Below are positions 1-15,000 of a stretch of DNA of 60,367 bases, piece by piece. How positions within the stretch are numbered: position 1 is the stretch's first letter; each line of letters opens with the position of its first letter. The notes under the pieces were generated by a model. That model was not told the DNA's origin. It did no database searches and was given only the letters and a program-made list of their open reading frames with translations. The translations under genes were made by a program, and so were the position numbers. This DNA is from Phoronis australis (Eukaryota; Phoronida; Phoronidae), in the NCBI GenBank assembly GCA_002633005.1, contig NMRA01000057.1, forward strand, positions 244,469 through 304,835, in the 5' to 3' direction.

Positions 1-3000
1 CTGGTCTCTGCTGAAGCCAATTTGGCCTTAGTGCTGGTCAACTGAATTAAGAAAGCAAGTCATGAATTACTTGTTAGAGAAATGTGTTCATTGACTCGCA
101 GTGTTTTAATCAAGCAAATATATTATTTTTGCTGGGACAGCAAGCAGGTTATGGCTCATTACTCAACTTATCAACACCGAAGGGTAACAACCACATTCTG
201 TAAAATGTGGCATCATGCACAGATTTTCAAACATTTTAGCACCAGTCATCTGAACTTTAGCCATATGATAGAACCTGTTGACTAGTTGGTATGACATAGC
301 TTTCAATACGTAACAAAATTGCTACTAAGTGCCATAAAAACATACCATAAGAACTCAGTACATCACAACAGTTGTACATGCCACGGACTCAAAGGTTATC
401 TCCCACTCACCCAACCTATATCCGTCTTAAAAAATAAAATTTTAAACCCATGATGTACCACATTTATGTTCCTTGATGCACAAGGAGTAAAAAAGTCAAC
501 ACACGCATCAAATATGAATTCCCACAAAAACACCAAGACATCATTGTATTCAAGTACAACAGAGACCAACTCGTGATAATTTTCATAAACTACATAAGGT
601 TAATGAGAATTATTCACTTGAGAACAAAGCCAGCATCATGCCATTACAGTTTTCAAACAATACCACTGTCAGTACGCCAACTATCAAACACAAGCTACTG
701 AACATAGCTTAATGAAATGGGAACCCTTCGTCCAAAGGTATGGAACCAGCTTATCCATAAGCGCGTGACCCCCGCATGCCCCTACCTCATTTTGAGTGGT
801 GTGAAGCTGTGAGTAGGCGTCCACCAATTCCTCTCTGACTTTCTCTGTGTTTTGACCTGAAGACTCCAGGCTGCTATGCAGACTCTCAATCTTGGCCTAC
901 AACAGGCATACAGGTGTTCAGAAAATAGTATGCATGAATGAGAGTTTCATTGCCTGAATCACAGTCTTTCCACAACCCTTCTACACAACAAGTTGGGTAA
1001 ACAAACTAAATACGAGTTCTGGTGTTAAAAACATCTAACATTCCTCACATCCATTTTTGGTCTTCCAAAGTAGTAGCAGAATCGCGTGCCTATCCAAATT
1101 GGTTGCAACAAATCGTTGGACGGCCACAGTGTCTTAGTGACAGAAACTAGCCTTCTGCCACAACCAAATTATTGGGCCTGGTCTGAAGCTATAATGACTT
1201 GTTATTTCATGTCATGCCAAAAATCATTGTTATCTGAGTAAGGAACAAGATGAGGCCCATTTTACTATGGAAGTGGCTTAAATCGAAAGTTGGGTTTGTG
1301 ACAAAATGCCTGGGTTTACTGATAAGGGCTGTTCCAGCAAAATCTGTATGGGAGGGGGGGGAAGGCACTTTTATTTCGTACCCACCGCCCATATTTTTCA
1401 TTTATTTCTCCAACCCATGACCCATAATTTTTTAATTATTTTAATAGGTTAAAATATAAAATCCAACAACTGCAAACAAATTGCCTCCAGGAGGACCTGT
1501 TAAGAACTTAGATGATTGACAGACAAGAACTAGTTGTCTTGTTCAATATTGTCAAAAACTAAAGTAGCCTGTGAGCAATATTTTTGGCAGCCACCAGGTG
1601 TCTCTGTTAACCATGTGTCTATAATTTCAATAAACATTTTTTCAATTATAAGGATCTATGAATCTCAAACTGTCTCCACGAACTCTTTTATACTTCTATG
1701 TCAAGTGAATATTGGAACTTGTTTAACTTACTCCTCATACTTTTTATTTAAAAACCATCAATTTTCTTATATGTGTAAACACCAGTTTAGTGTTGCATAA
1801 CTTTTCAATTCAATANNNNNNNNNNNNNNNNNNNNNNNNNNNNNNNNNNNNNNNNNNNNNNNNNNNNNNNNNNNNNNNNNNNNNNNNNNNNNNNNNNNNN
1901 NNNNNNNNNNNNNNNNNNNNNNNNNNNNNNNNNNNNNNNNNNNNNNNNNNNNNNNNNNNNNNNNNNNNNNNNNNNNNNNNNNNNNNNNNNNNNNNNNNNN
2001 NNNNNNNNNNNNNNNNNNNNNNNNNNNNNNNNNNNNNNNNNNNNNNNNNNNNNNNNNNNNNNNNNNNNNNNNNNNNNNNNNNNNNNNNNNNNNNNNNNNN
2101 NNNNNNNNNNNNNNNNNNNNNNNNNNNNNNNNNNNNNNNNNNNNNNNNNNNNNNNNNNNNNNNNNNNNNNNNNNNNNNNNNNNNNNNNNNNNNNNNNNNN
2201 NNNNNNNNNNNNNNNNNNNNNNNNNNNNNNNNNNNNNNNNNNNNNNNNNNNNNNNNNNNNGCCGTCCCCCCCCCCCTCCCACACGGATTTTACTGGAACA
2301 GCCCTAATATGATCAATTTTGAAATAAAAAATTATAAATGTTATGAAAACTGCATTTTATTTGGTGTGCACAATTTAGAATACAATCTCTATCTCCAATC
2401 TTCATACCTGGAAACTCTGTACAACAGCTTTGTGTTGTGCAGCATCACCATCATGTTTACGACGTAACGATCTAAGCTCGCCCTCCAGGTGCTCATTTCT
2501 GTTGCCTAGCAACGTCTTTGTTTCAAACTCACTCCTCTCGAGATTGTTCTAACAAAACATAAAAAGCAGACTGAATGGATAGTGTGCGCATTAGTGTTTA
2601 TGAAGCTTGACAAAAAATACAGGATCTACGTATTGTGAACTTCAACCACAATTATTTCAAGGATGCTTTAAGTTATAAGTTTCTGTCTATTCTGAGTTTT
2701 TGTGTAAAAAAAGTCAGCCAGAATCTTCCACAACATCACCAACCTTCCAAAACAAGGCGACTTAAACCGATGATACTATCAGGCACGGCTTGATTTGTAC
2801 ACCAAATTACACAAGTGTCTCGCCAAAAACATAAAATATCACTGGCACAATGTATTGTAGCAGATGCTTTGTCAGAAAAAGTCTGACATGAATTTGCCCG
2901 CATTTTGAGAACCAGTTTTCTCCACTGAATTATGGACATCATCAGGTTCTCAAAATGTGTGCACTTTACATCAGATTATTGCCGTTTTGTCCAAAGGTGC

Positions 3001-6000
3001 ATGGCCATCAGTGCGGTCTTACCAAATGAAGTAAATACACATCCATATCTGAAACAAATTCCTGCATTTCAGTTTTATCAATGCTTAAAGCTGAGTCTGA
3101 CATAAAAACAGAAGGTACGAAAAAACAATTTATAATATTCCAGCTACAGCTTCCACACACAAAATTGCAGAGAATCTTTTGCAACGCATATACACTGTTC
3201 TGGAAAATGTCCTCGTTGTGATCGACCCACAATGCATTAGCAGTGTCTGCACTGCTTTGATACCTGTATTGTCTGCAGATTGGCCAGCACTACCGTCTGC
3301 ATCTGTTTCTCTCTCAACATGGACTCCTTCTCCTGCTCAAGTCTCGCCGCCGACTGTTTAACAATGCTCAACTCTGATTGGAGGTTCTCGCACCTCACCT
3401 CTGACCTTGCCTGGTATTCTTGGCTAGTTTTTATCTCCTAAAAGATGTGTAGTAAAGTGGACGAAGTAGTTGTCAATAGTGAGACGCAAACAGGAAAATT
3501 TCTAATTTCAGAGCATCATAACTCAGAATGGCTAATCATGTTTAAATGAAATTACTGTGCTTTACACAATGTTCTCCGAAACGATTTCAGTAATTGCTTT
3601 TTAAAATGTTTCACTTCTGCATGCTGGGCCGTTAAAAAACATCATTTCAAAATATTCTTGCGTAAAAAACAAACAAGTCGTATGAAATGAAAACAAAATG
3701 ATAACTAGCTTCTCTTTGTCTACCTGTACTGTCATGTCCAACTGACCCAATTTAACTTTGGATAAATCAGAAGTCAATCAAAAGGCACTTTCGCTCCCTC
3801 ACTTCACTGATGAGATTGATGTTTCAGTAAACAAGCCAACACCCACCTGTCTGAGCGTATTAATTGTCTGCTCATACTTTACAGCTGAGACAGTTAACTT
3901 CTGGTTTTTGCTTCTCAGTGAGTCAATCTCTTTCTTGCTATTCTCGTTGTTAGTTTGTAGGATCTTGTAGCGCTCAGCTGAGTAGTCAAGTTGTGATGCG
4001 AGGCGGGAATTCTGCAGTCGTAATTCTGAAGCCTCGTTTCCAACAGATTCAATTTGCTCATTGAGAAGTCTGAAATGAACAAAAACAGAAAGGAAATTCT
4101 AACATGTAATCTTTGCAATTAAGTGATCTAGGCTAAAATTCTGTGAAATATTTCAGGTTCTCTTTACATTGCCACGCAATAAACACTTTCTGACAGACAT
4201 TTTTTCTTTAAATTAGCTTGGAAGCTATCAAATCTAAACATCTTGACACACTGTCCTTTTCAAAGGTAAAAGACGTCAATGTTTTTTTTTACAAAAAGGA
4301 CATCCACTTACTATGTTTCATAAACTCAAGTACGTTGTTATACAATTCAAGTTTAGTGGGATTAAGACTCACTTGGTATTCTCCGTCCTTTCCTTTTTGT
4401 ACGTTTCATATTCGGTTTTCAGTTGAACCAGGGCTGTTTGGGCATCTTGAAGCTCTTTGGATGAAGAACTGTCAGGTTGGGGCATAGAGCCTACCACTGA
4501 AGGGGTTTTCAAAGGCGACTGAGTCTTGCTTGGGGTGTCAGGCAGCTAAAGAGAGAGGGACATTGGTACAATGAACATCAAAGACCAGTGTAATAACCTG
4601 CGTGCAAAATCCAAATTTTGAATGTTTTGTGAAACCATCCAAATAAAGCTCATTCTCACTTTACAACCACCAAGTTCAAACAACATGAAAGCTCCATGAC
4701 GTTAGAAAAATCCTTGTTGATCAATGCTGTCAAGAGCTTTTTTGTAATCAATAAAAATGCTCACATTTCCAGTCTGTGACAGTAAGACCCTGTACATGTC
4801 CCTCTGTCTCACTAACGACTCCACCATCTCCTGCTGCTTTGTTCTGGAATACTTCATTGATTCTAAATCTTTAATAGCTGACTCCAGCTGGCTTTTCAGC
4901 TCAGCAGTCCTGAAACAAAATTTAGACTTTAGGGCCCAAAACACATTTTGGGGTTCTTGAAATTATTGGAAGAAATAGTATAAAAGTTGACTTCCAGTCA
5001 TCGAGACCAGTCCCCTTAACAGTTGATCACCCTTAAAATTTTCAGGGACTAGACACTGCCTTGTAGCTCTAGCACCAAAGCGCCAGACTGCAACTACTAA
5101 GATTGTGGGTTCAACTCTGTCCACAGTCATGGAGCTGATCATAAATACACAACCATGTCAGGGATGACGTTGCTTTCAGCACTTTCAATACAATTTTTAG
5201 AACATTCTGATGACAAACGCACACCAGAACAAACTAAGATCGACCACTGCAACACATACAAGTCCCAACATAGTATCCAAACTAGTTGTGAGTGTGAACT
5301 CTGACCTGGAGTCTATGGCCGTGTTCTCTTCCTCTTCCTGTTTGTCACTCAGTTCTCTGACCACCTGCAGAAGCTTCTGGTTCTGTTCTTGTAGCTCTTC
5401 AATACTCCTAGCAACAAGTCATTCATGATCAGTTAATTTCAAGACATTTTATATTGTACTCCATATGCACTGCTCAGTTTCTGATCCTAACATACAATAG
5501 ACATTGCATCAAATTCATTTCACATTGTATCAACACACTGGATGACCAGTTACTTCCTTTAATTCTTCCACTTCAATACCTGTGGATACTGATCAACTCG
5601 TATCATCAATTTATACAACAGCGTTCAGGAAGTTTAAATTTCCACACTACACATCAGCGACATTCCAGAGCATAACTCTGATCATTTTCAACGTGCTGCC
5701 ATATCTCAAACTAAAAAGTAACAAATTAAACCGATTTCCACAAGATCTTAGTCATGCATGAGGTCTTTCACACAAGACGTGACCTGACCTTACCTGAACG
5801 ACACCAGTTTACGCGTGATCACCTGTGATGAGCTTGACACCTGTGCCTCGGATTCATCTTGAGCGGTCGTCACGTAACTACCGCGGGCTTCTTCCAGCTC
5901 TTTCAACAGAACCCGCACCTACAGGGGGCATTGTTAGAATTATAGTCAGTCATTACCTTCCTATACATTTTCAAAAACATTCAAAACATTTTTATTCTTT

Positions 6001-9000
6001 TTAGCACACACATCCCTACCTTGTGAAAAGTACCACGAATTTTCCCTCCCTTAAGAAGATTACCACCGCTATTTTAAAGCATATAGTCGTGGACCTGCGC
6101 GACCACCATAAGATTTGTGAGCTTTGAATAATGGATGGTGGCTGTCTAAAATGAAGATGGCAGCAGAGTTTTTCGCAAACTGAGGGAGGATGTGTAGTAG
6201 TATTGGTGCCAAAATATGTTGCACGTGCTATTTACTGAAATAGACAATTAGTTTTCACAAAATACAGGCCGATGTGGCACAGTAATAACTGAGATATAAA
6301 ACAACCATAATGTACACCAGCGTTATCCAAGGTTGTATCTGATTCTGGTGATTGTCACTGAGCTGTACATGAAGATGACAGAAACACATTGAAGACAAGT
6401 TTGGAAATGTTGTATGGTGTATCTACTTGTTTTATCTGTACACAAACATGATGTCTGGAATATATCGAAATATCATTTTTTCATGAGAATGCAAGGGCAC
6501 TCTACTTTGGGGATTTTTCATGCGGATCAAACATTGTGATTTGTTTTGATATACAACACCCAAAAATGGTTTAATTTAATTTTAACCATCTTACTCGCCA
6601 ACCTTGATCCAACAACTTTTTGTCAAGTGTGAACCCTGTAATGAACAGAACACGTCAACGCACCTGCAGTCCTAGATCAACTGTCTGCTGTGTCAAGCGA
6701 TTGTTGTCTCTGCTGAGTTGACCAAACTTGCGCTGACTGTCATCAGATGAGATGCGCAGTCGCTCACACTCCTACAAAAGCAACTCAATTTACTAAACAT
6801 TGGGTTTATTTTACACGACCACTAGATACCGCTGCCCCTGAATGACCACATAAAACCCTTAGAATCAGTCCATACTTGGATAAAGTAAGTGTCGGGTTAA
6901 AAATACCACCAGACTTAGGTACTTCTAACTGCTAAATGGCAGTGGAATGAACCAGCAATTAGAAAAACATGAGAACAATATAACAGACCGTCAGTTTGAC
7001 ATGTACTAATTTCAAATGGGGAGGAACGACTACCTTAGTTGGAGTGACCATTACAAGAAAAGTTACTCTGTCAGTTGAGTTTTAATTTATCATTTATATC
7101 TTGTCCATTTGTATCCTGTCCAGTCAGAACTTATTTGATTTCCAAGTTCCCATGAAGTGCAGTTCACTATTGCAAACAAGAAGTTGTGTCAAACACTCAG
7201 AAACCACCACTCACCATCATCGCGGAGTCTAGCTGTCGCGTCAGTTGATTGACAGTGTTGAGGGCGTGTTCATAGTCCAGCCTCTGTTTCTTCATGATGG
7301 GAGCTTTCTGCTCGATCTCCAACAGGATCTGGTCCAATGAGGCGTTGAGTCGTCGGTTTTCTTCTTTCTCTTTCTCATAGTTCTCCGACATCTCAACATA
7401 CTCGCTGTAGATCTGTGTAAAAATGCCTTAATTATTATCACTAACATTTCAACTTTCCATGATACCTAACAACGAAATTATGCAATTAAAACAGATAAAT
7501 GGTTCAAAAGAAATTTACTTAAAGTAAGAGAAAAAATTTCAATAAAATGTCTGAAAAATACTTGAAAAACTGAATTTCACCATGTTTAGCTAGAAAAAAA
7601 AAAATCGAATGAAGCCTTTTAGTTTCATAAAATCAGTCTGACAGTATTCCTTATCATAAGACTCTGTTTACATACCAACAAGAAAACTGAAACCATCAGC
7701 GTCTCAAGAAAACAATTAAGAGTTTGCCAACCCTAATATTGTGAATTTGAAAATGTCACAGGTATGCATTGCCTATGACTTGAGACGCTGGCTCATTCGG
7801 CAACCATTCAAAATCAGGTGGGCGTGGCAATGTTTTTAAACCTCAACAGGCTTCAGTTAAGAATTCGACATTGACAGCAAAACAGTGGCGAAATAAAATT
7901 TTGAGGATGGCACCTAGAATGGGACAAGAGAGAAATGTATTATGCCGTATGGCAAATTCATTTGCCACATAAAAGATGACTTCTTGTACATCTAATAACA
8001 GATAACTTATAAATGTTTTGTGAGACATCATTAGGACAAAATCACTGAAGCCATGAAATTGACGTATTAGTTTTAGATGAGGAAAAATACTTTAATTTGC
8101 AATGCATATAAATTTTTTGTTTGGAACAGTCAAGAGGACACTCAGCTCAGCAAAAAAAATATTGACACAAGACAGTATCAAAATGATGACCTTTTTACAG
8201 TTGGAGATTAGTAGAAGCTAAACTTTCCACGCAATCATATCACGATTTCGTTGTGGATATTCCGCAAATCCCTGTCCATAAAAAGGTCAATGGTGCAACA
8301 GTTGCACAGCTGGGGTCTGTTTCATGATAAGGGAATTTGGTATTGCCCTCATGTATTTTTTACCAGACCACAGCCTATTAATAATTTATACAAACCACCT
8401 CGGTAAATAGAAAAATAATTATATTCTCAGACAAATTGTACTTTTGGTCAGGTGAGATTTAATTTTTCCAAAAATAATTGAGTGGAGTGCAAAACCAAAG
8501 TTCTGGACAGGTGTACCTCCTAATTCACTTTCATAAAACAGCTTCCTGGTGCATTCACAACTAGATTAACAGAAAACACACAAAATGCACAACCCAGTAC
8601 CTGCGTGAGAGTCTTTCCAGATTTGAGCAGACTGCTGACAGCAGCGGCTGACGGTGACATGGCCTCGATCTCGGATTTAGACAACGAGTGTCGCTTGGAC
8701 TGTTCAAGAATTGTGTTGGCATTTGAGAGCTCACGCTCAAACTTGGCAATCTGCTCATCTGAAAAAAACCACGACACACCAGTCATTTTAACCTGATACA
8801 CAAATTTACCGTTTAATTCAAAAAGTTCAAAAGCAGAAAAGACATCAAATTATGGCAGCAAGACAATACGGTAAAAAGGTGAGAATTCATTTAATAGCTA
8901 AATTTCTCATCAAGAACAACACCATCGGCAGACAAATTTACACAGACTGTACTATAAAACAGTAATCAAACAACTTTTGAGTGTTCCAGGCCCCATACTA

Positions 9001-12000
9001 ATGATTAAAACTTTTGGTAATTAACACTGTGAAGGATTGAAGAAGCTCCCAACGGTCAAGTAATACTCAGTGACTGTGTGGGTGCACAACCACTAACAGG
9101 CTCCATAGTTCTACTCAGACATCAGCGTTGATTGAACCTGAAGCACCGGAATGCATAACCAACATTAACTCCACACAAAAAGTGTTAAAAATCAAAATGG
9201 TAAAATTAACAGTTTCAAAACTGTGAAGTACAATCTAAGAGTTCAGCTTGGCATCCAGCATCTCTATCCTGCTGTTACCTTTACTCCGTCTTCAAATGAT
9301 CCTCAATATCTCCACACACCAACTCACCTTTGACCTTCAGGTCAGCCTGATACTTGTTGTCATTGTCTACCAGCTGCTTTTCGAGGTCAGAGTTCGCTGT
9401 CTGTGCCTGACCAATCAGTTTCTGCAATTCCTCGACTGCGGTCGTCATCTCGCTGATGCGTCCCTCCATGTCCTCCGATGACTCTTTGTACAGGGTGACT
9501 AACTTTGTCTGAGCATGAACCTCGCTTCTATACTGTTCTTCCACCTAGATGTTCAAGTTAGAATTTTTAGAAAAGTATTTCACTTTTTATATTCAACACT
9601 CCATGTTGTTTTAGTACAACCAAAATATTTTTTTTTTCTTTATACCCAACCTATACTTCTTGTAACCTTCATTTCCTATGTCATTAGTCTATCTGGGAGA
9701 CAAGTGCTTGTATTAAGCATGGTTACTGAGAATAAAGAACATCAAAATAATACATGATCCTATTTAGAAAAATAAAAGCCTATGGTATTCTAGCTTTGAC
9801 AACTATACGACATTGTCACCTACCTGAGCTTGCTGTTCACGAGACTCTTTCAGTTTCTCAGCGAGCGTCTCAATTTTCACCGCCTGTTTGTCCACAGTCT
9901 TCTCTAGACTATTCGCCAGTTCCTTGAAAGAATTCGCCTCCTCTGTACGAACATCAACAGAGGTCTGAAGATCCAGCATCTTTTCCGACTGGAGAAGAGA
10001 TTGATGATAAATAGCCATATGCATAATAAACAGCCAAAGGAGGACTTACTAATACTTATATTATTATAACCGCCAGCAATACTTTGCTTTGAACATACTG
10101 AAACAAATCATACATAAATGACATATCATGGAAATATGCCCTTTGATGAAATGAAAACATACAGGTCAAAAATGGAATGTTCAACACAAATTGCCACGGA
10201 GTGAACTTAATTTCAAATTTCCATTTGAATTGAATTGAATTAATTTTCGTTTGCCAGCTCTCATCCCGTAACTGAGGTTATTGTAATTACCCAATAGCGC
10301 GTAATCCACAATTTTGCATTTCAAAGTTTTAAGAAACAACCAGATGCATCCATGACTTGAAATTCATCAACTCCCTGGACTAGGACACATGCAGTTACCT
10401 GTTCCTTGCGCAACACAATCAGTTCCTTCGTCTTCTCCTTGAGGTCACTGTTGAGCCAGTCTATCTGTTGCTGCATCTGGGCACGCTCCTGTTCCAATCG
10501 CTGTTCACGGGACTAAAACACAAGTCACATGTTACCAAATACTAGAGAATGCTTAGTGATTTACAAAAGAATAATGATGACCAATAACCTTCTCCAAGTT
10601 GTAGAGAAACAGTTACCCAGCAGGCATTAATAAACCCAGAAGAAAAATGCATTAGACAACTAACTTATTAAGGGAATCACATACAAGAACAACTCCCAGT
10701 AAACAATAAAGATATTTCACTGTTTCTGCGTGAATCTGCAGTGGCAAGCTCCTCTCCACTATTCTATCTCTTAGACCTATCATCACTTTGAACATCTGCA
10801 GGTCGGAGTAATCGAAGACACAAGCATACCTTGAAGCTGGTCTCCTGTGACTGGAGTTCGTCCAGCTTTGCCAGCGCTTCACACTTGGCGTTATTAAGCG
10901 ACGTGCACCTCTCAGATAATGACTTCCACTCATCTGAAATGCAAGAGTGGAGTTTATCAATTCTCTACCAGTGTAAAGACTTAAAGACCACAGACTTGTG
11001 TTCCCATTACGAAGTCAGGACACAAAAACAAATCAGTGCATGATTTCATGAATGTCTGTTATTGGTTGCACCAGAAATTCTGTGTCCTCCCCATCTGAAT
11101 ACAAATGACAGGCTGGAAACGCTGACCAAGTCTGCGTTCACAGCGAAGGCACAAAGCCAAGGAAAACTTGGAAATTTTATTTATGGACACTGAACTACTT
11201 ACAGGCATTAATGTGAATGACTATGGTAGTACATCAGGTCACATCCAGTAAAAACAGTGGAAGATCATGTAACCTACTGTGTGACTACAGCTGAAGATAC
11301 TGGGGTTTTATACCACAATATTAGCCTCGAATGGCCAAAACAACCGTGTAATAACTCATTTAGTTATCTCACTAGTGAGATACCACTTTGGTGGGAAACC
11401 GAGGCCGGTTTCAAGCCCGGGCCTCAAGAGTTTCGGGTCGCCGCCTTTACCACTGCACCAATCAGCGGCTGACGTCATCGACCGTGAAAATAGAATACTT
11501 AAATGAGCACGCGCAATAATCTCATGTTCAACAAAGGGCATTGTATTGACATTTATAACATCCATAAAAACGATATCTTATTCAGTGAAATTTTTCTCTC
11601 ATGTTCTATCACTTGTAAATCACCGATCTCCAATTTGAATGCAGGTATCGTGTTGTTGGGATCCTTTGACTTGAGAATTATACTCAGTTACCAGTGGTAA
11701 CCTACTTTAGCAGACGATAGTTTCCCAGTCTAAGCTTAGCGTGATAAAATGTGTTTTAAGCTATAATAGTTGGTAAACCTTAATTTATAAATTCACTTTG
11801 TTTCTATTTTGTTAAAATTTACAATTGGTTTTGAGTAAAAACCAGTATTTGACAAAAATAGCTCGGCTTGTCTTAAAAGGTCGTGACCTTCGACCCCGGG
11901 CCTTTGACACAGAAAGTAGTTACAAAGCCGAGGCAAGTCAAGAAAGGTAAATCGATTCATTGCAATGTTTCATGTTTAGTATGTAGTATAAATAGATTAT

Positions 12001-15000
12001 AACATGTTCTCAGCCGTTATCCCCCACATCTAGAGCCCTTGTGGATTTTGTAGAATTATCACCCTCGGGGTTGACACCCCTCGGGCGATAATTTTCCAAA
12101 ATCCACTCGGGCTCTAGATAACAGGGGATAACAACTTCGTCATGTAATAATCTTTATTTATATCACATCGTCAGTGTGTTTAAAAACTCTCGAGACATTG
12201 ACTTCAGAACAACAGACCAATGAGTCAATTGTAAGATTTTCCAGAGTGCCCCATGAAGGAACTGTCTGGCCACTTTAAATGCTGCCAATTGAAGAGATAG
12301 CCCAAACTGTACAACATTTCCCTCCACATTATCTCATCTCAGTCATGAAACAAGTTGTGTCTGCACAATAAATTTACCGCTCAGTTTGCTAATTTCCGCT
12401 GCCCTCCTGTCACAGATACTAGATAGGTCAAAGTTTTCCGATGTCAGCTGAGTAACACGGCGCTCTAAATCATCCTGAAATAACAAAAACTCTATTTCAC
12501 TATCATAGTACAATGAAATATCTTCAGCTTAAAATGATATCGCGTAAAATCAGGTCTCTTGAGTTATTTTTTACCTCACAATAGCAAATCTAAAATATTG
12601 GTTATTCAAGATTTGAGTATTCTGAACGGCCATTTTCATTAAGGCTTTTAATCCATCACTCAACAGACAAGGAGAGGCAGTTTGTTTTGTCCACCACGTG
12701 GAACAGTACCACAGATTGTATCTCGCGAGAACACAGCGGAAAGCGCCACCTGTCCCGCCAGTCCAATCATTCAACCATTACTTTAGACGGGAGCTGGACG
12801 TTACCGAGAGCTTAGGGATTTTTTAATTAGTATGACATAGTGCCACTGCACCAGTGGTGATCAGTTCATGTGTATGGTAGTTATAACTATAACAGCAATG
12901 TGCCACTGCACCAGTGGTGATCTGTTCATGTGCATGGTAGTTGTAACTATTTGCTCTTCATGTTCCAAACGCTGGAGACACTTGATGTACCAGTATCTTC
13001 CCTGACAAATGGCGAAGAACGCGGAAATTTTTACGGCCCGAAACATGCGCGCAGCCGGCCTTAAAAAAGTCGGTGTGGACCTTTTGCAGACAGAAATCAG
13101 GAGGACTAAAAAAAAAAAAAAAAAAAGCGGTACCACCTCCGGAAGCGTGCGTCTGCGTCTGTCTTAGCTCGTCCGACACTTCCAAACATTTTTGCCTCCA
13201 TAGTCGTAGTATTTGACACCGCGGTTTACAATCATACAAGCCGCCATTGAGGAAATCCACCACGTTTTTCCCAGATGCCCCGGCAATGTTGACAATTTAC
13301 GTTCCTCCGAAACATAAAGAGCAACTTCCGCTTTTCGAGGTGAAAGTCGTCGGCAACGCGGCGGTAAGACAGAAATTTGCTGCGGAAATTTTATATGTAA
13401 TCAGATTTTTCTACGCGGAAATATAATAAAATACGTGGAAAGAACGTTTGAAAAAAGCGGAAATCCGCGTTTCCACGGAAAATTCCAAGCCCTGCAACAT
13501 ATGCTGTACACATGCAGCCATAAGGAGTCGGGAGGAGCTCCTAGACATGGGTGTACTTTATTACCTATTACAAACTATGTCTATATGTGATAAGAACCTA
13601 ACTAAAGGATAATAAATAACCTTTCCACTTTATTAAATTTCTAGAGATTTCCCAGTCATTCCCCGCCATGACAAACGGCTATGAAGATGGCAAATTCCAA
13701 TTGAACTCGAGCACCATGATGGAAAATTTCGTAGGCATTCAGATGTCGTAACGGGGAATAACAGGTCACTTTGTCCGATTATTTTCGGCTCGTATTGTAC
13801 TTGCCTTGACAGTTTGGAATGCATCGTATTTCTCCTGGGTGTCTCTCAAGTTCTGGGTTACCTCTTTATGCTTCTGATCTGTAACAAAAAACAATACAAT
13901 GAAGAAAGCAAAACCTGGCAAAAGTTTACTACCGTTAGAATAACAAATGTCAAAATATAATTTTTCAGTAAAATAGTGATTAGCACAGCAGCAGTATGCA
14001 ACTGGGATTTGACTATTTTTTTAGTTCTAAGAAATCAGATGTCTAAGACCGTACAAGAATGTATGACTAGAATCTATGTGACTAGCATTGTCTGCGCAAC
14101 GACAGATTTAAAGCCTAACTTCAACTTAGTAAAATAAGAAAACGAGAGTTCAATTGCGCAACTGAAAGCCCGTCAAATGATAAGTGAAGCTGGCTTTTCG
14201 AGCCCTGTTGCGTCAGCGCAAGATCCCAGCACAAACAACAAAGGCCGATAACAGTTGTATTGAATAGGGGTCTGAATAGAACACCATTGCGTGCGGGTGT
14301 TATTCGCAGCTGTTTGAATTAGAAGGTGATTCTCACGGTGACATAGACAAAACCAAGCCAATACGCCAAACAGTTCGTTACATTTGGCAATTTATGGCAC
14401 TAGTAGACACAGAGCGATGCTCTTAACATACTGTAGGAACTAAATTTACAGGTGTTCCCGTTCAAGATAGGCTTAAACATACCAAGCTGATCAAATTCAG
14501 TTTTCAGTTTCCCACACTTCAGCGTCTCACTCTCAAGTTGACCTTTGCAGTTGATAAACTCCTTTTCCAGTTCAAAGAACTGTTGCTCTGAAAACAATGT
14601 TTGGAAAAACAATGTCAAATTACAACCCTGGTGAAGGAAATGTAAGATAAACACTCGAGATGGTGACGTGGAAACCATTCCTGCACATCGTATATGTTGC
14701 TTTTAGGGTTCATTTTAAGTATGTACAACAGATTATTGGAACGGGAACATTGCAAGAAGAGCATCAAGATGGAAATGATTGCATATGAGTTACAAACTGA
14801 CAGAAAAATCATCTCTGAAAGTTGAATAATGTACAAGATAGGAGCAATTAAAGATTGTCCGGTACGCTACATAGCGCAAACTTCGTTAAGTCGCAAATCG
14901 CTAATAAGGTGGTCGTTAGAGAGATAAACCTTGTTACATCTAACAATTCCACCAAATTTAAGGAGAATCCTGTAACATGTATTTTTTGAAAATCGGATAT

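Noticed and set aside
1767-2467. Open frames of 159-225 codons on both strands
   Set aside because: They read through the N gap; only the short flanks are real sequence.
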